Positions 43,680 through 53,018 of a DNA stretch of 64,000 bases are shown here, piece by piece. The stretch lies in NCBI GenBank assembly GCA_022510745.1, contig JAFLSY010000008.1, positions 1 through 64,000 of the forward strand, in the 5' to 3' direction. The notes under the pieces are model-generated. The model ran no database searches and was not told the origin of the DNA. It worked only from the letters and a program-made list of their open reading frames with translations. Position numbers and translations under genes: made by a program. This DNA comes from Lachnospiraceae bacterium (lineage in GTDB: Bacteria > Bacillota > Clostridia > Lachnospirales > Lachnospiraceae). The stretch's first letter is position 1; every line of letters begins with the position of its first letter.

Positions 43680-44462
43680 TCAGGAGTTCTGTTTCTTCAA
43701 CTCCTCAATCTCGTCGAACACCACATCGTTGAGTACTTTGATGTAAGTCCCTTTCATGCCGGAAGAGCGGGATTCTATCACACCGGCGCTTTCAAACTTA
43801 CGCAGAGCGTTCACAATGACAGAACGGGTAATACCCACTCGATCCGCAATCTTGCTGGCTACCAGAATACCCTCCATACCGTTTAATTCATCAAAGATAT
43901 GGGTGATTGCTTCCATCTCCGAGAAAGAAAGGGTGGAAATTGCCGATTTTACTACCGCTACTTTCCTGCTCTCTTCCGCGCTTTCCTCATTGACCGCACG
44001 CAGCATTTCCAAACCTACAACCGTAGTACCGTATTCACATAAAATAATATCATCTATATCGTATTGTTCGTTACATTTGTAGATGAAGAGAGTTCCCAGC
44101 CGTTCTCCCGCTATCTCAATGGGAGCAATGATGGCCTGGAACTTTTTCACATCCACCTTCTCAAACCCCAGCGTCTGCAGATTCACGTTTTCCTTGGTAG
44201 ACAACACGCCTAAAAGCCGCTCATTCAACATATTGTCAACAAAACCGCCCACCATATCGTCAATCAATTCCGTAATCGGCTCTATGGAATCCAGCTTTCC
44301 CACACCCAAAACCTTTCCTTTACGGCTAATGACTAAAACATTGGAGTTCAAGATCTCACGCATGACCTTGCAGATATCATTAAAAACAACTTTGCTGGAA
44401 TTGTTATTGTGCAAGAGCTTTCCAATCTTTCGCGTTTTATCCAGTAACTGTACACTACTCAT
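43680..44462 (-). CDS. codY: GTP-sensing global transcriptional repressor CodY
   Basis: The 260-aa regulator represses stationary-phase, amino acid and often motility genes when branched-chain amino acids and GTP are plentiful. It has the N-terminal GAF sensor (about 1-155) and the C-terminal winged helix-turn-helix (ASKIADRVGITRSVIVNALRKFE region, about 203-226; ESRSSGMKGTYIKV wing). Length is standard. It lies between topA and flgB, as codY lies before flgB in Bacillus. It has its own promoter and an upstream CodY-box match. Confidence 0.97.
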   Translation of the reverse strand: MSSVQLLDKTRKIGKLLHNNNSSKVVFNDICKVMREILNSNVLVISRKGKVLGVGKLDSIEPITELIDDMVGGFVDNMLNERLLGVLSTKENVNLQTLGFEKVDVKKFQAIIAPIEIAGERLGTLFIYKCNEQYDIDDIILCEYGTTVVGLEMLRAVNEESAEESRKVAVVKSAISTLSFSEMEAITHIFDELNGMEGILVASKIADRVGITRSVIVNALRKFESAGVIESRSSGMKGTYIKVLNDVVFDEIEELKKQNS

Positions 44463-44499
44463 TCAGATTCCTCCATGGGTAAATTTCAGCCCAGTACTA

Positions 44500-44528
44500 A
44501 TATTACCACACATAAGTCTGTATTTCAA
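44500..44528 (-). promoter_or_regulatory. codY promoter
   Basis: TTGAAA (44528 to 44523), 17 bp, TAATAT (44505 to 44500), about 38 bases before the codY ATG. Confidence 0.7.
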
Positions 44529-44542
44529 TGGATAATGTTGTA

Positions 44543-44557
44543 ACTATTCTGAAAATT
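44543..44557 (-). promoter_or_regulatory. CodY-box-like operator upstream of codY
   Basis: ACTATTCTGAAAATT (plus strand) matches 13 of 15 bases of the known CodY box AATTTTCWGAAAATT. It starts one base beyond the topA stop and ends 14 bases upstream of the codY -35. This suggests CodY feedback on its own gene. Confidence 0.6.
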
Positions 44558-44558
44558 T

Positions 44559-46631
44559 TCACTCTTTTGAGGATTTCGTTGTTACATATCCACAATGTTC
44601 ATTCATACATACCAGACGGCTGCCCTTTTCCAGCATCAGTGAGCCGCATTTTTCACATTTCGTTTCCGAAGGCTTCTGCCATACCATAAAATCGCATTCC
44701 GGATTGTCGATGCAGCCGTAATATTTCCGTCCTTTTTTGGTTTTCTTTAAGACGATATCCTTACCGCACTGCGGACAAGCCACACCGATCTTTTCAAAAT
44801 AAGGCTTGGTATTGCGGCATTCCGGAAATCCGGGACAGGCCAGAAATCTTCCATGTGGACCGTATTTGATCACCATACGCCTGCCGCAGTTCTCACAAAG
44901 CTCATCGGACTCCTCATCTGCGATCTCCACGGCCTCCAGCTCCTTCTCCGCCGATTGTACCGCCTCCTCCAAATCGGGATAGAAATTGGAAACCACCGTC
45001 TTCCAATTCACTTTGCCTTCCTCTACACCGTCTAAAAGCGCTTCCAGATTGGCAGTAAAATTCACGTCCACGATGCTGGGAAAAGCTCCCTTCATCATAT
45101 TGTTGACCACTTCTCCCAGTTCCGTCACATAGAGATTTTTATTTTCTTTCGCCACATAGCGCCTTGCCAAAATAGTGGTAATTGTAGGCGCATAGGTGCT
45201 GGGCCGTCCAATGCCAAGTTCCTCCAGAGCACGCACTAAGGAAGCCTCCGTATAGTGCGCAGGCGGCTGGGTAAAATGCTGCTTTTCTTCAAAATTCAGA
45301 AAGGTGAGCTCGGTGTTTTTATCCAGAATTCCCGCCATCCTGTTATTCTCTTCCCTTTCCTCTTCCTCTTCGGTATATACGCTCATAAAGCCGTCAAAGA
45401 TCACTCTGGAAGCCGCTACTGAAAAGCTATAACCGGCCGCGCCGATCTTTACGGAGGTAGTTTCATATCTGGCCGGCTGCATACGGCTGGCAGTAAAACG
45501 CTTCCAAATAAGCTGATATAGTCTGAACAGATCACGGGGAAGCTCATCCTTAAGCTGCGCGGGTGTCAGAGAAATTTGGGTGGGACGAATGGCCTCATGG
45601 GCATCCTGAATCTTTTTACCCGACTTTTTTTCCGTTCCTTCTCCGGCATACTCACTGCCATAAGCCTCACTGATATATTTTTTTGCCGTACTTTCTGCTT
45701 CCTCCGATACTCTGGTAGAATCCGTACGCAGATAGGTGATCAGACCGATAGTGCCCTCACCTTTGACCTCCACACCTTCGTAGAGCTGCTGCGCCAGCCG
45801 CATGGTCTTCTGAGTAGAGAAATTCAGCTGCTTGCTGGCCTCCTGCTGCAGGGTGGACGTGGTAAAGGGCAGGGGCGGCTTCTTCATGCGCTCCCCTTTC
45901 TTGACTTCGGTCACTTTATATTTTGCTCCCGCAAGCCGGGATTTTATTTTATCTATTTCCTCTTTGGAGGTAATGCTCTCCTTTCCGTCGGGACCGCTGT
46001 AATATTTTGCCGTTAGAGGTTTCTTCTCCCCTTTTACGGAAAATACCGCATCCAATGTCCAATATTCTTCCGGAATAAAGGCATCGATTTCTTCTTCCCT
46101 GTCACAGATAATACGCAGTGCAACCGACTGCACGCGTCCTGCGGACAACCCCCGCTTTACTTTAGCCCACAAAAGCGGAGAGATGCGATATCCCACCATA
46201 CGATCCAGACAACGTCTTGCCTGCTGGGCATCCACCAGATCCATATCAATTTCTCTAGCATTCTTTAGGGATTCCTTCACCGCATTCTTGGTAATCTCGT
46301 TAAAAGTAATCCGATAGGTCTTTTTTTCTTCCAAACGGAGCGCATGATACAGATGCCAGGAAATAGCCTCCCCCTCACGGTCAGGGTCGGTTGCCAGATA
46401 AATCTTTTCCGCCTTCTTTACTTCCTTACGCAGATTCGCCAGAATATCGCCCTTTCCCCGTATCGTAATATACTTAGGCTCATACTCATGCTCCACATCA
46501 ATTCCCAGACGACTCTTGGGCAGATCCCTAACATGGCCGTTGCTGGCGGCCACCTCATAATTGGATCCCAAAAATTTCTTAATGGTTTTTACTTTTGCCG
46601 GCGATTCCACTATCACAAGATACTTTGCCAT
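44559..46631 (-). CDS. topA: DNA topoisomerase I
   Basis: The 690-aa type IA enzyme relaxes negative supercoils. The Toprim domain opens the protein (YLVIVESPAKVKTIKKFLG, DPDREGEAISWHL), the catalytic Tyr is in GLITYLRTDSTRVS (about 290), and three C4 zinc ribbons close it (CENCGRR...CPGFPEC; CPQCGKD...CIDNPEC; CEKCGS...CMNEHC). topA upstream of codY is a frequent Firmicutes neighbourhood. It has its own promoter and no obvious terminator before codY. Confidence 0.97.
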   Translation of the reverse strand: MAKYLVIVESPAKVKTIKKFLGSNYEVAASNGHVRDLPKSRLGIDVEHEYEPKYITIRGKGDILANLRKEVKKAEKIYLATDPDREGEAISWHLYHALRLEEKKTYRITFNEITKNAVKESLKNAREIDMDLVDAQQARRCLDRMVGYRISPLLWAKVKRGLSAGRVQSVALRIICDREEEIDAFIPEEYWTLDAVFSVKGEKKPLTAKYYSGPDGKESITSKEEIDKIKSRLAGAKYKVTEVKKGERMKKPPLPFTTSTLQQEASKQLNFSTQKTMRLAQQLYEGVEVKGEGTIGLITYLRTDSTRVSEEAESTAKKYISEAYGSEYAGEGTEKKSGKKIQDAHEAIRPTQISLTPAQLKDELPRDLFRLYQLIWKRFTASRMQPARYETTSVKIGAAGYSFSVAASRVIFDGFMSVYTEEEEEREENNRMAGILDKNTELTFLNFEEKQHFTQPPAHYTEASLVRALEELGIGRPSTYAPTITTILARRYVAKENKNLYVTELGEVVNNMMKGAFPSIVDVNFTANLEALLDGVEEGKVNWKTVVSNFYPDLEEAVQSAEKELEAVEIADEESDELCENCGRRMVIKYGPHGRFLACPGFPECRNTKPYFEKIGVACPQCGKDIVLKKTKKGRKYYGCIDNPECDFMVWQKPSETKCEKCGSLMLEKGSRLVCMNEHCGYVTTKSSKE

Positions 46632-46672
46632 TTAAAATTCCCCCGAATTTACTTTTAAAGTAATCGGGTAAC

Positions 46673-46701
46673 ACTATACACCAAAAAATCAAGGGATGCA
46701 A
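46673..46701 (-). promoter_or_regulatory. topA promoter
   Basis: TTGCAT (46701 to 46696), 17 bp, TATAGT (46678 to 46673), some 42 bases before the topA ATG. Confidence 0.65.
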
Positions 46702-46767
46702 GTATATTTACAAAAAGTTTACAAAAAGGGGGGATACCATTCTGTCCATGTTCCTGCAGAACTCCAG

Positions 46768-46896
46768 TCAATATTCCTTCCTAAGACGCGCTTCCGCTCT
46801 TTCTTCTGCCAACCATTCCCGTATTGCTTGACACATATCATATACCCCCTTATCATTTTTAAACTTATGCAATCCTTTATCTAGAAAGGCTTTTGC
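46768..46896 (-). pseudogene. Probable remnant of a Rpn/PD-(D/E)XK nuclease-transposase gene
   Basis: A 42-codon open stretch between stops ends in MCQAIREWLAEERAEARLRKEY-like sequence (the last 22 codons have an ATG at 46836 with GGGGG upstream). The MCxAI...EER pattern resembles the C-terminal part of Rpn-family transposase-like nucleases that are multicopy in Lachnospiraceae. No catalytic domain remains. This is a weak, memory-based call. Apart from this, the topA promoter and the hairpin at 46985, I see nothing in 46632-47064. Confidence 0.3.
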
Positions 46897-46984
46897 CTAT
46901 TCACCATACATTTTTACTTGACTATTTAGAGGATATTTTGAGCGAATTTTCGATAACATAAAACGCTGCGTTTAGTCATAAAAA

Positions 46985-47008
46985 CAGCTGCGGATTTCTC
47001 CGCAGCTG
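46985..47008 (-). terminator. Terminator of the pilus operon
   Basis: CAGCTGCGG (46985-46993) and CCGCAGCTG (47000-47008) pair perfectly over 9 bp with a 6-base loop, followed by TTTTT on the minus strand, about 57 bases after the last pilin-like gene. Confidence 0.85.
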
Positions 47009-47064
47009 CTTCTTAAATATCAATATTTACTTCTGACAACTCCCTTTGTTTCAAAAGGTCTGTC

Positions 47065-49650
47065 TTAATCATGCCACATCTGGCTAGCGCTGTCCCAAGT
47101 AAGCGTATACTGAGTGGTAAAACCACTGCCGGGGTTGACCTGATAATTTGCTGTAGTACCGGATACCTGATAACGATGAGTCTCATCCATATAGTAGAAG
47201 CCATTTACCAATCCTGCCTGTGCACCCGTCGGACAGTACATCACGAGAGGCTCATTGCCAACATGATTAGTAATCCGCACATTGGGCTGTACGAAATGAT
47301 ATTCCAGATAACCATCGCAGCCATCTACAGCGTTGTACATATCCCAAACCGGATAAGATGTATCGCCATACCACTGCTTTAAGGCTTCCGTACCAAACAG
47401 ATAATTATACTCATAAATTTCTTTAATGACCGTACCACTACCTGCAGCCAGCGTCTTTCTCTCTTCCTCAGAAATCTTTACCGACACAGTGCAGTTTCCG
47501 TTACTGCCGCTGCTAATCTCCTGTCGGTTCAGATTTCCGTTATTCTGAAGTATCCCCCATCCTTCATAATACTGATCGCCATAAATCTCCCATTTTCCGG
47601 TCGGAAGCGGTCTGGGACACTCATTTCCTGCACTGTTTACAAAGGTTAAATCATGCCTTACATCATTTTCATATCCGGCTTCATCCTTAATGACACCTAC
47701 AAATCGATTGTATGCAACATAATCATTATTATCCGATGACCATCCATCCAGTAATTGGAAATAGGATGTATAAATATCATTTGGCATATGATCCTCGGGC
47801 GTCACATATATCACTTGTGCACCATCTCTGGGACTCCATGCACCCTCACTGTCCGAAGGAACGGAATTTCTAAACTGGAATGCCACCTCGGGTACCTCAA
47901 GAATTACCGAAGCTACATGAGACGGCCCTCCTGCATAATTTGTCTCATAAAGTGTAAGCTCCATCTTAATCTTAGAAATACTTGTATCAAACATTCCAAC
48001 ATAGTACGGCGTACTATAGGAATAAAAATCATAAGACAAATACTCTGCTAAGTCTAAAGAATCACCCGGTATAACTGTAGTCTTAAAACCTACATTTGTA
48101 TCAAAAAACCTTTGAGCTTCATCACCGGTTGCAGCCATATTATTGTGGCCGCCTTCTACCCAAACATCAAATTCATGATCATAAGCCCAATACTTAAATA
48201 CATAAAATTTAAGATCTATATAATTGTGATTCTTGGAACCTTTATTCTTGACAAAGTCATTTGCTTCATCATCCCACTGTGTATAATCATATTCAATATC
48301 CCAATTAATCCACTCATCCAGTACGTTTTGTAACAGCACATCCGAATAACCGCCGCGGGCAAAACCGCCGTTAGATACCTCAATCTTGAAACCACCTGCC
48401 AGTTTCCATTCACCGATTACTTCAGCATATGACATACCGGTCTTGTTTGTCTGGGTTCCACCGCTCACACCGTCTGGATGCAATGCTCTGGCTAATACAG
48501 TCACCTCTGCATTTTCCAAGTCCTTCTTCAGGGTAAGGTCAGCATATTCACCATTCGGTGCTATAGAAAAATTAAAGTACTCATTAGGACTTCCATCTGC
48601 ATTATCCAGTACAACATTTAACCAGGTAAAATTATAAGGATCAACATAATCCATATCACTATCCGAACCAAGGAGTCTTTGCAAAGTAGTTCCAACAAAT
48701 TCCGGAGTAATCCTATAGGTTGCACCTGCCTTCATGCCTTCTCCCGAAATCAAAACACCGTTTAACTTAAGTTCATTTACCCGGCGCAGCCGCACATTCA
48801 CTGTGGTAAATGCCAAAGGTGACGCACCGTCCATAGCAACCGTACTCGCAGTAAGCACCATAGCATTGGAGGTTTCGTTCCTGCCCACGTGCAGATAGTA
48901 CTGACCGAGCTCGTTCACCAAAATCTGCGTATTCCCGTCAGAGTTATTGGAAAGTGTCCAAGTAACAGCCGTGTTGCTAATTCCCACTACTGTAGCATTC
49001 AACACAAAGTCCTGATTCGGTTCCACTACAATCTCGTTCGGCGCTACCACGGTGGCTGCAGCCGCCACACCGCCTCCGGTCACGGTATAACGACCGTTAC
49101 GCGCGGTAATCGTATAATATGCCGCGTAAGACTTTGTTCCCTTCTCCAATTTCATATACAAACGGAGACTGCCGCTGGAAGAAAAATCTGAAACATCCGC
49201 TTCAAATTCTGTCACATTTTCTGCCAGTAATTGTCCTTCCGCCACGGGAATTGCAGCTCCGTCCGCCTCTAATCGGTATTCGGAATATAACAGCTGGGAC
49301 CCGGCTGCGTCATGCGCCACCACATAGCGTCTGTCAGATTGCTCTACATTGATCGTCGAACTGGCCGCAGGATCCGGAGTACCGGTTACGGTTGCCGTAG
49401 TATCGATAACCAAATCTCCGATCTGATTTACCGCCAGTTGTGCCTCTGTCTGCAGTCCCACCTCGGTGGTACCGTTGCGGTAGGTATTTGCACTCACAAC
49501 CAAAACACCGCTGACTCCCGCACCAACCAAAGTCAAAATGGCAATGGCACAAACTAACTCTACGATCGTCAAGCCTCTGTGATCTCTCTTTCTGTTCGCA
49601 TACCCACAATTTTTGTACAAATACATACTCAGCTTATACAGTACGTTCAT
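47065..49650 (-). CDS. Very large type IV prepilin-like protein (861 aa)
   Basis: A class III signal/prepilin motif is clear: a basic leader (RKRDHRG), cleavage after Gly and LTIVELVCAIAIL with Glu at +5 (about residues 26-40). The rest is a ~800-residue beta-rich ectodomain with many Asn, Thr, Tyr and Trp. Residues about 205-285 look like a bacterial Ig-like (Big) domain (IVVEPNQDFVLNATVVG, AVTWTLSN). Normal pilins are 120-250 aa, so this is likely a tip adhesin or a large minor pilin. GGAGGAG precedes the ATG at 49650. It is the last gene of the pilus operon. Ligand unknown. Confidence 0.85.
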   Translation of the reverse strand: MNVLYKLSMYLYKNCGYANRKRDHRGLTIVELVCAIAILTLVGAGVSGVLVVSANTYRNGTTEVGLQTEAQLAVNQIGDLVIDTTATVTGTPDPAASSTINVEQSDRRYVVAHDAAGSQLLYSEYRLEADGAAIPVAEGQLLAENVTEFEADVSDFSSSGSLRLYMKLEKGTKSYAAYYTITARNGRYTVTGGGVAAAATVVAPNEIVVEPNQDFVLNATVVGISNTAVTWTLSNNSDGNTQILVNELGQYYLHVGRNETSNAMVLTASTVAMDGASPLAFTTVNVRLRRVNELKLNGVLISGEGMKAGATYRITPEFVGTTLQRLLGSDSDMDYVDPYNFTWLNVVLDNADGSPNEYFNFSIAPNGEYADLTLKKDLENAEVTVLARALHPDGVSGGTQTNKTGMSYAEVIGEWKLAGGFKIEVSNGGFARGGYSDVLLQNVLDEWINWDIEYDYTQWDDEANDFVKNKGSKNHNYIDLKFYVFKYWAYDHEFDVWVEGGHNNMAATGDEAQRFFDTNVGFKTTVIPGDSLDLAEYLSYDFYSYSTPYYVGMFDTSISKIKMELTLYETNYAGGPSHVASVILEVPEVAFQFRNSVPSDSEGAWSPRDGAQVIYVTPEDHMPNDIYTSYFQLLDGWSSDNNDYVAYNRFVGVIKDEAGYENDVRHDLTFVNSAGNECPRPLPTGKWEIYGDQYYEGWGILQNNGNLNRQEISSGSNGNCTVSVKISEEERKTLAAGSGTVIKEIYEYNYLFGTEALKQWYGDTSYPVWDMYNAVDGCDGYLEYHFVQPNVRITNHVGNEPLVMYCPTGAQAGLVNGFYYMDETHRYQVSGTTANYQVNPGSGFTTQYTLTWDSASQMWHD

Positions 49651-49661
49651 AGTCTCCTCCT

Positions 49662-50186
49662 TTACTCTAAGGTCACCTTACCGGTTAAGTATGCCATAGT
49701 CAACACCTTAACCAAGCCGCTCTTACTGATAGTTATCGTTTTACAATATCGATTGGGAAATCCCATTTCAGTCAAATCCTTAAATGCCCCGCTGCTTCTG
49801 TCGAAGCTTAAGATCAACGGACTGCCGCCCGGCAACAGACTTGCCGTATTCCCGTCCGACAGTTCATATTCAAACGTAATCCCTTTTTCTCCGATCAAGG
49901 TCTCCGTCGTTTTAACATCCGAACCTGTCGAAGTTGCGGTTTCCGTTATTTCCCGTAAATATATGTAGCCCTCTGCATCCATATATATTTCCAGCTTGGT
50001 ATCTATCTTTCCCATGGCCAGAATTCGATTGCTCTGCAGAGAGGACTGCAATTTTGACGCACATTCATCCGCAGGCTTCCTAAGGGCCATGCTTATACCA
50101 ATAGTGAATGCCCCCGCCATAACCGACATGATTGCCAGAACGACAATGACTTCTATCATGGATAAGCCTCTATTATCTCTTCTCAT
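49662..50186 (-). CDS. Minor type IV prepilin (GspH/FimT-like)
   Basis: The 174-aa protein has a prepilin leader MRRDNRG and LSMIEVIVVLAIMSVM with Glu5. A longer frame begins at TTG 50210 inside the preceding gene; ATG 50186 after AGGGTGG is more likely. The globular part has beta-strands and a SLLPGGSPLILSFDRSSG segment typical of GspH/FimT-like minor pilins. It likely helps initiate the pilus tip. Confidence 0.85.
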   Translation of the reverse strand: MRRDNRGLSMIEVIVVLAIMSVMAGAFTIGISMALRKPADECASKLQSSLQSNRILAMGKIDTKLEIYMDAEGYIYLREITETATSTGSDVKTTETLIGEKGITFEYELSDGNTASLLPGGSPLILSFDRSSGAFKDLTEMGFPNRYCKTITISKSGLVKVLTMAYLTGKVTLE

Positions 50187-50194
50187 ACGCCACC

Positions 50195-50908
50195 CTACTT
50201 TTTCACCCAATTATAATAACTTACACAATCGGCCATATCAACCGTGCCACGCTCCAAACTCTCAACCCCTGCGCTAGGTGCCCAATCCGTTCTGGCATTG
50301 TCCACACCCCAATTTAAACTAGGAATCGAAATCAGATAATCTGTAGTAATAATAGTTGTATATCCCTGCGCATCCGTATACTGTAACATCACGCCCTTAA
50401 GGATTGCATAACCCTCTTCGGCATGCAGTTCCAAAGTACCCGCATTTGCAACCGAAGGATCCAGACTGATACTTGCTTTATAGGGATCACTCACCAAAGA
50501 ACGTACCACTTCTACATTAGGAATGGGTACTGTGGGATCATAAGGGTCCTGCGTTTTTTTCTGCCAATTCTCATTCAATTTATTAAAGAACTCGGTTTGA
50601 AACAGGGAATATCTGGTTGCACTATTTGCCGCGGCATAATTGATCGATACCGAGGTATACGCTGCCCGCGCAGCCTCCGAGGTTTCCACTGTCAAAGCAG
50701 CCCGAATTTCCTCCAGTGCGGTCTCCGCTTCATAAAAGCTTTCCTTCGTCTTTAAGTCCGTCGTTTTTCTGTAGAAATTCGAACCGGATACATACAGAAG
50801 CGTTGTAGCCATAATACTGATAAAAGCTATCACTACAATGACCATTATGAGAGCCGAACCCCTGTTATTCATTATCTGTTTTTCACATTTTTCCTTCAAA
50901 CTCATCAT
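50195..50908 (-). CDS. PilX-like membrane-anchored pilus assembly protein
   Basis: The 237-aa protein begins with NNRGSALIMVIVVIAFISIM (about 14-33), an N-terminal prepilin-like helix in which Glu5 is replaced, as in PilX/GspK-type proteins. A helical segment (ESFYEAETALEEIRAAL) follows, also typical of PilX. The remaining domain is unrecognised. It lies between two prepilin genes and presumably joins the same tip or initiation complex. Confidence 0.75.
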   Translation of the reverse strand: MMSLKEKCEKQIMNNRGSALIMVIVVIAFISIMATTLLYVSGSNFYRKTTDLKTKESFYEAETALEEIRAALTVETSEAARAAYTSVSINYAAANSATRYSLFQTEFFNKLNENWQKKTQDPYDPTVPIPNVEVVRSLVSDPYKASISLDPSVANAGTLELHAEEGYAILKGVMLQYTDAQGYTTIITTDYLISIPSLNWGVDNARTDWAPSAGVESLERGTVDMADCVSYYNWVKK

Positions 50909-50942
50909 ACCTTTCGTCTCCGCTCCCCACTCAGAGCTTACC

Positions 50943-52298
50943 CTAATCGTTCATGGAACCGTTTAACTCTAAAAGCAATGCTTCAGGCGGGAACCCAGCG
51001 GCTGCAGCTCCTTCTTCATAGAGTGAAATCTTTACATTGTATAAAAGAATCTCCTGCGTATTCCCTATCATGCTTCCCGATGCACCCTCTGTCACACCGC
51101 TGATGGACGGTGTAAACAACATGTTTCCTGTCGATAAATCCTCATTTAAATTATGATACAGTGTAATAGCGCCGGAACCTGCCACGCTCGCGGAGTACTT
51201 ATTCTCGTAAACCGAGAGATTCGCATGGGAAATACTGTTGTCAATCTGTTTAACCAAATAAAAATCCTTTTCCGACGTATTGTTCTGCAATATGATCTTC
51301 TCGGTAGCAATAGTCGTTTCACTGCTTGAATAAGGCGAATATCTAGGGTAGGCCGGGTAATAGTAAATATAAACATTCTCCAGACGCGCTCCATTTGCCG
51401 CCGTATTTGTATTGTTATATACTACCGTACCGGAATCCGCCGCAAACTCCTCTCCGGAAAACTCCAATTCCTGTTCGTCACCGGCAGCATTCGTATATGT
51501 AAAACCAGTCGCTTCATAAATATATTTGGTTTCTATCGTAACGATATTAATAGAGGAATCGCCTCCCTCACTCACTGTTACCGTTATAATCTTATTTACT
51601 GTCAGCTTGGCACCGCCGTTCTCAGGCTTCGCCATAATCTCTAAATCATGCAGCTCCAGCTCATCTCCGCTCTCATTCTTGTCATTGAGTTCATCCAAGA
51701 GATTTTGCACGATCAGCGCATACATGCTCTGATCCATATTTGCGGGCTGCTTATACACGGCATCCAGATATTCATTCATATCCACCACGTCAATAAGTCC
51801 CACGGAACCGTCCCCCGCAAGGGAAGGATTCCATACTGTATTCGGTGAAATATCTATCCGGGCGTCATAGAATTTATCCGCAATACCTTCCATGCCATCA
51901 AATTTAACGCCTACTAACACAAAGGCATATCTGCCGTCAGACGCGGGTAAAAAGTTACCGTTCAAAGGATCGATACTTACATCAAAAGTACCGTCACCGT
52001 TGCGGTCAGAAATAGGCTCTTCATAATAGCTTGTCGCATTGGCAATCAGACGCATACCCCAGCCATTAAACTGCATACTGATATGCTCCACATCATAGGC
52101 CTTTAAGCCCTCCATGATACTCTGCGCCGCAGTGGTCAGTCTCTGCTTTTCCTTGGCCTTTGCATTCAAGCGGATACCCGTCACTAAAGATTGCAGGAGA
52201 GGTCCTGTCACAATCGCCAAGATTATAATAGCTACCAGAACCTCTATCAAGCTCAAGCCCTGATTATTTAATTTGCGCCTGCTTTTACTCTCTTTCAT
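50943..52298 (-). CDS. Large minor prepilin (PilV/GspI-like N-terminus)
   Basis: ATG 52298 with AAAGGGAAAG upstream gives a 451-aa protein; the frame to 52355 would overlap pilO. The leader RRKLNNQG is followed by LSLIEVLVAIIILAIVTGPLL, with Glu5. The helix continues (AKEKQRLTTAAQSIMEGL) and leads into a beta-rich domain with no recognised motif. At 451 residues it is about twice the usual PilV size. Four prepilin-like genes in a row suggest a composite pilus tip. Confidence 0.8.
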   Translation of the reverse strand: MKESKSRRKLNNQGLSLIEVLVAIIILAIVTGPLLQSLVTGIRLNAKAKEKQRLTTAAQSIMEGLKAYDVEHISMQFNGWGMRLIANATSYYEEPISDRNGDGTFDVSIDPLNGNFLPASDGRYAFVLVGVKFDGMEGIADKFYDARIDISPNTVWNPSLAGDGSVGLIDVVDMNEYLDAVYKQPANMDQSMYALIVQNLLDELNDKNESGDELELHDLEIMAKPENGGAKLTVNKIITVTVSEGGDSSINIVTIETKYIYEATGFTYTNAAGDEQELEFSGEEFAADSGTVVYNNTNTAANGARLENVYIYYYPAYPRYSPYSSSETTIATEKIILQNNTSEKDFYLVKQIDNSISHANLSVYENKYSASVAGSGAITLYHNLNEDLSTGNMLFTPSISGVTEGASGSMIGNTQEILLYNVKISLYEEGAAAAGFPPEALLLELNGSMND

Positions 52299-52326
52299 GC
52301 TCTTTCCCTTTTTGCACTTATAGTGC

Positions 52327-53007
52327 TTACTCTTCAGCCCGATGAACTGCGCCAAACAATTCCGAAAGGCCGCTGGTATAATCAGCCAAATTCTGCGGTT
52401 CGTACTCCCTGCCTGTACCTATAATGGTGTAAAAGGATACTTGAATAGTACCTGTCAGTTCACCCGTATCATCATTCCTGCTGTAGGCTATATTGGTAAT
52501 GGCCAAACGGTTGTCGCTGTTATTGATGGTATTGATACATTCCTTTAAACTCTGGTATACCGTATCATTCACATAGACACCCTTTCTTTCCACAAAGACA
52601 AGTTCAAGATTCAACTCTTCCATACCGGCCGCCTGCACGGTCTCTGCCGGTATATTTCTGAGGGCCTCCCTATCACCGATATTGATATTGGTATATTCTA
52701 CAGCGGCGTTCTTCATGGTATCAAGAGCCAGTACGATCATGTCCTCTTCCAATACATCCGGAGGAAACTGTCCTAAGACATTGCGGATTTCCGCCTGCAT
52801 CAGCTCAATTTCCGCATTGTAACCCTCCATATTATCATAATATTCCTTTAACTCCGCAACGCGCCTGTTTAAAACCACATTGGAGGTTTCAATGGTTGCC
52901 GCCTGATCCGTATAGGACTTGTATACCAAGAAATACACACCTACCAGAAGCAGGATTCCCAACAACACGACATACATCATCACTTGCTTTGAAGAAACCT
53001 TTTTCAT
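52327..53007 (-). CDS. pilO: Type IV pilus inner-membrane assembly protein PilO-like
   Basis: The 226-aa protein has one membrane helix (about 9-30), a coiled coil (about 35-75) and a C-terminal alpha/beta domain, as in PilO. ATG 53007 after GGAGAG is the start; the longer frame to 53079 lies inside the preceding gene. It would pair with the PilN part of the protein encoded immediately upstream. Confidence 0.82.
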   Translation of the reverse strand: MKKVSSKQVMMYVVLLGILLLVGVYFLVYKSYTDQAATIETSNVVLNRRVAELKEYYDNMEGYNAEIELMQAEIRNVLGQFPPDVLEEDMIVLALDTMKNAAVEYTNINIGDREALRNIPAETVQAAGMEELNLELVFVERKGVYVNDTVYQSLKECINTINNSDNRLAITNIAYSRNDDTGELTGTIQVSFYTIIGTGREYEPQNLADYTSGLSELFGAVHRAEE

Positions 53008-53018
53008 ACCGCTCTCTC

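Noticed and set aside
46696..46884. 62-codon plus-strand frame between topA and the pilus cluster
   Set aside because: It runs through the topA promoter on the opposite strand and has no recognisable product.
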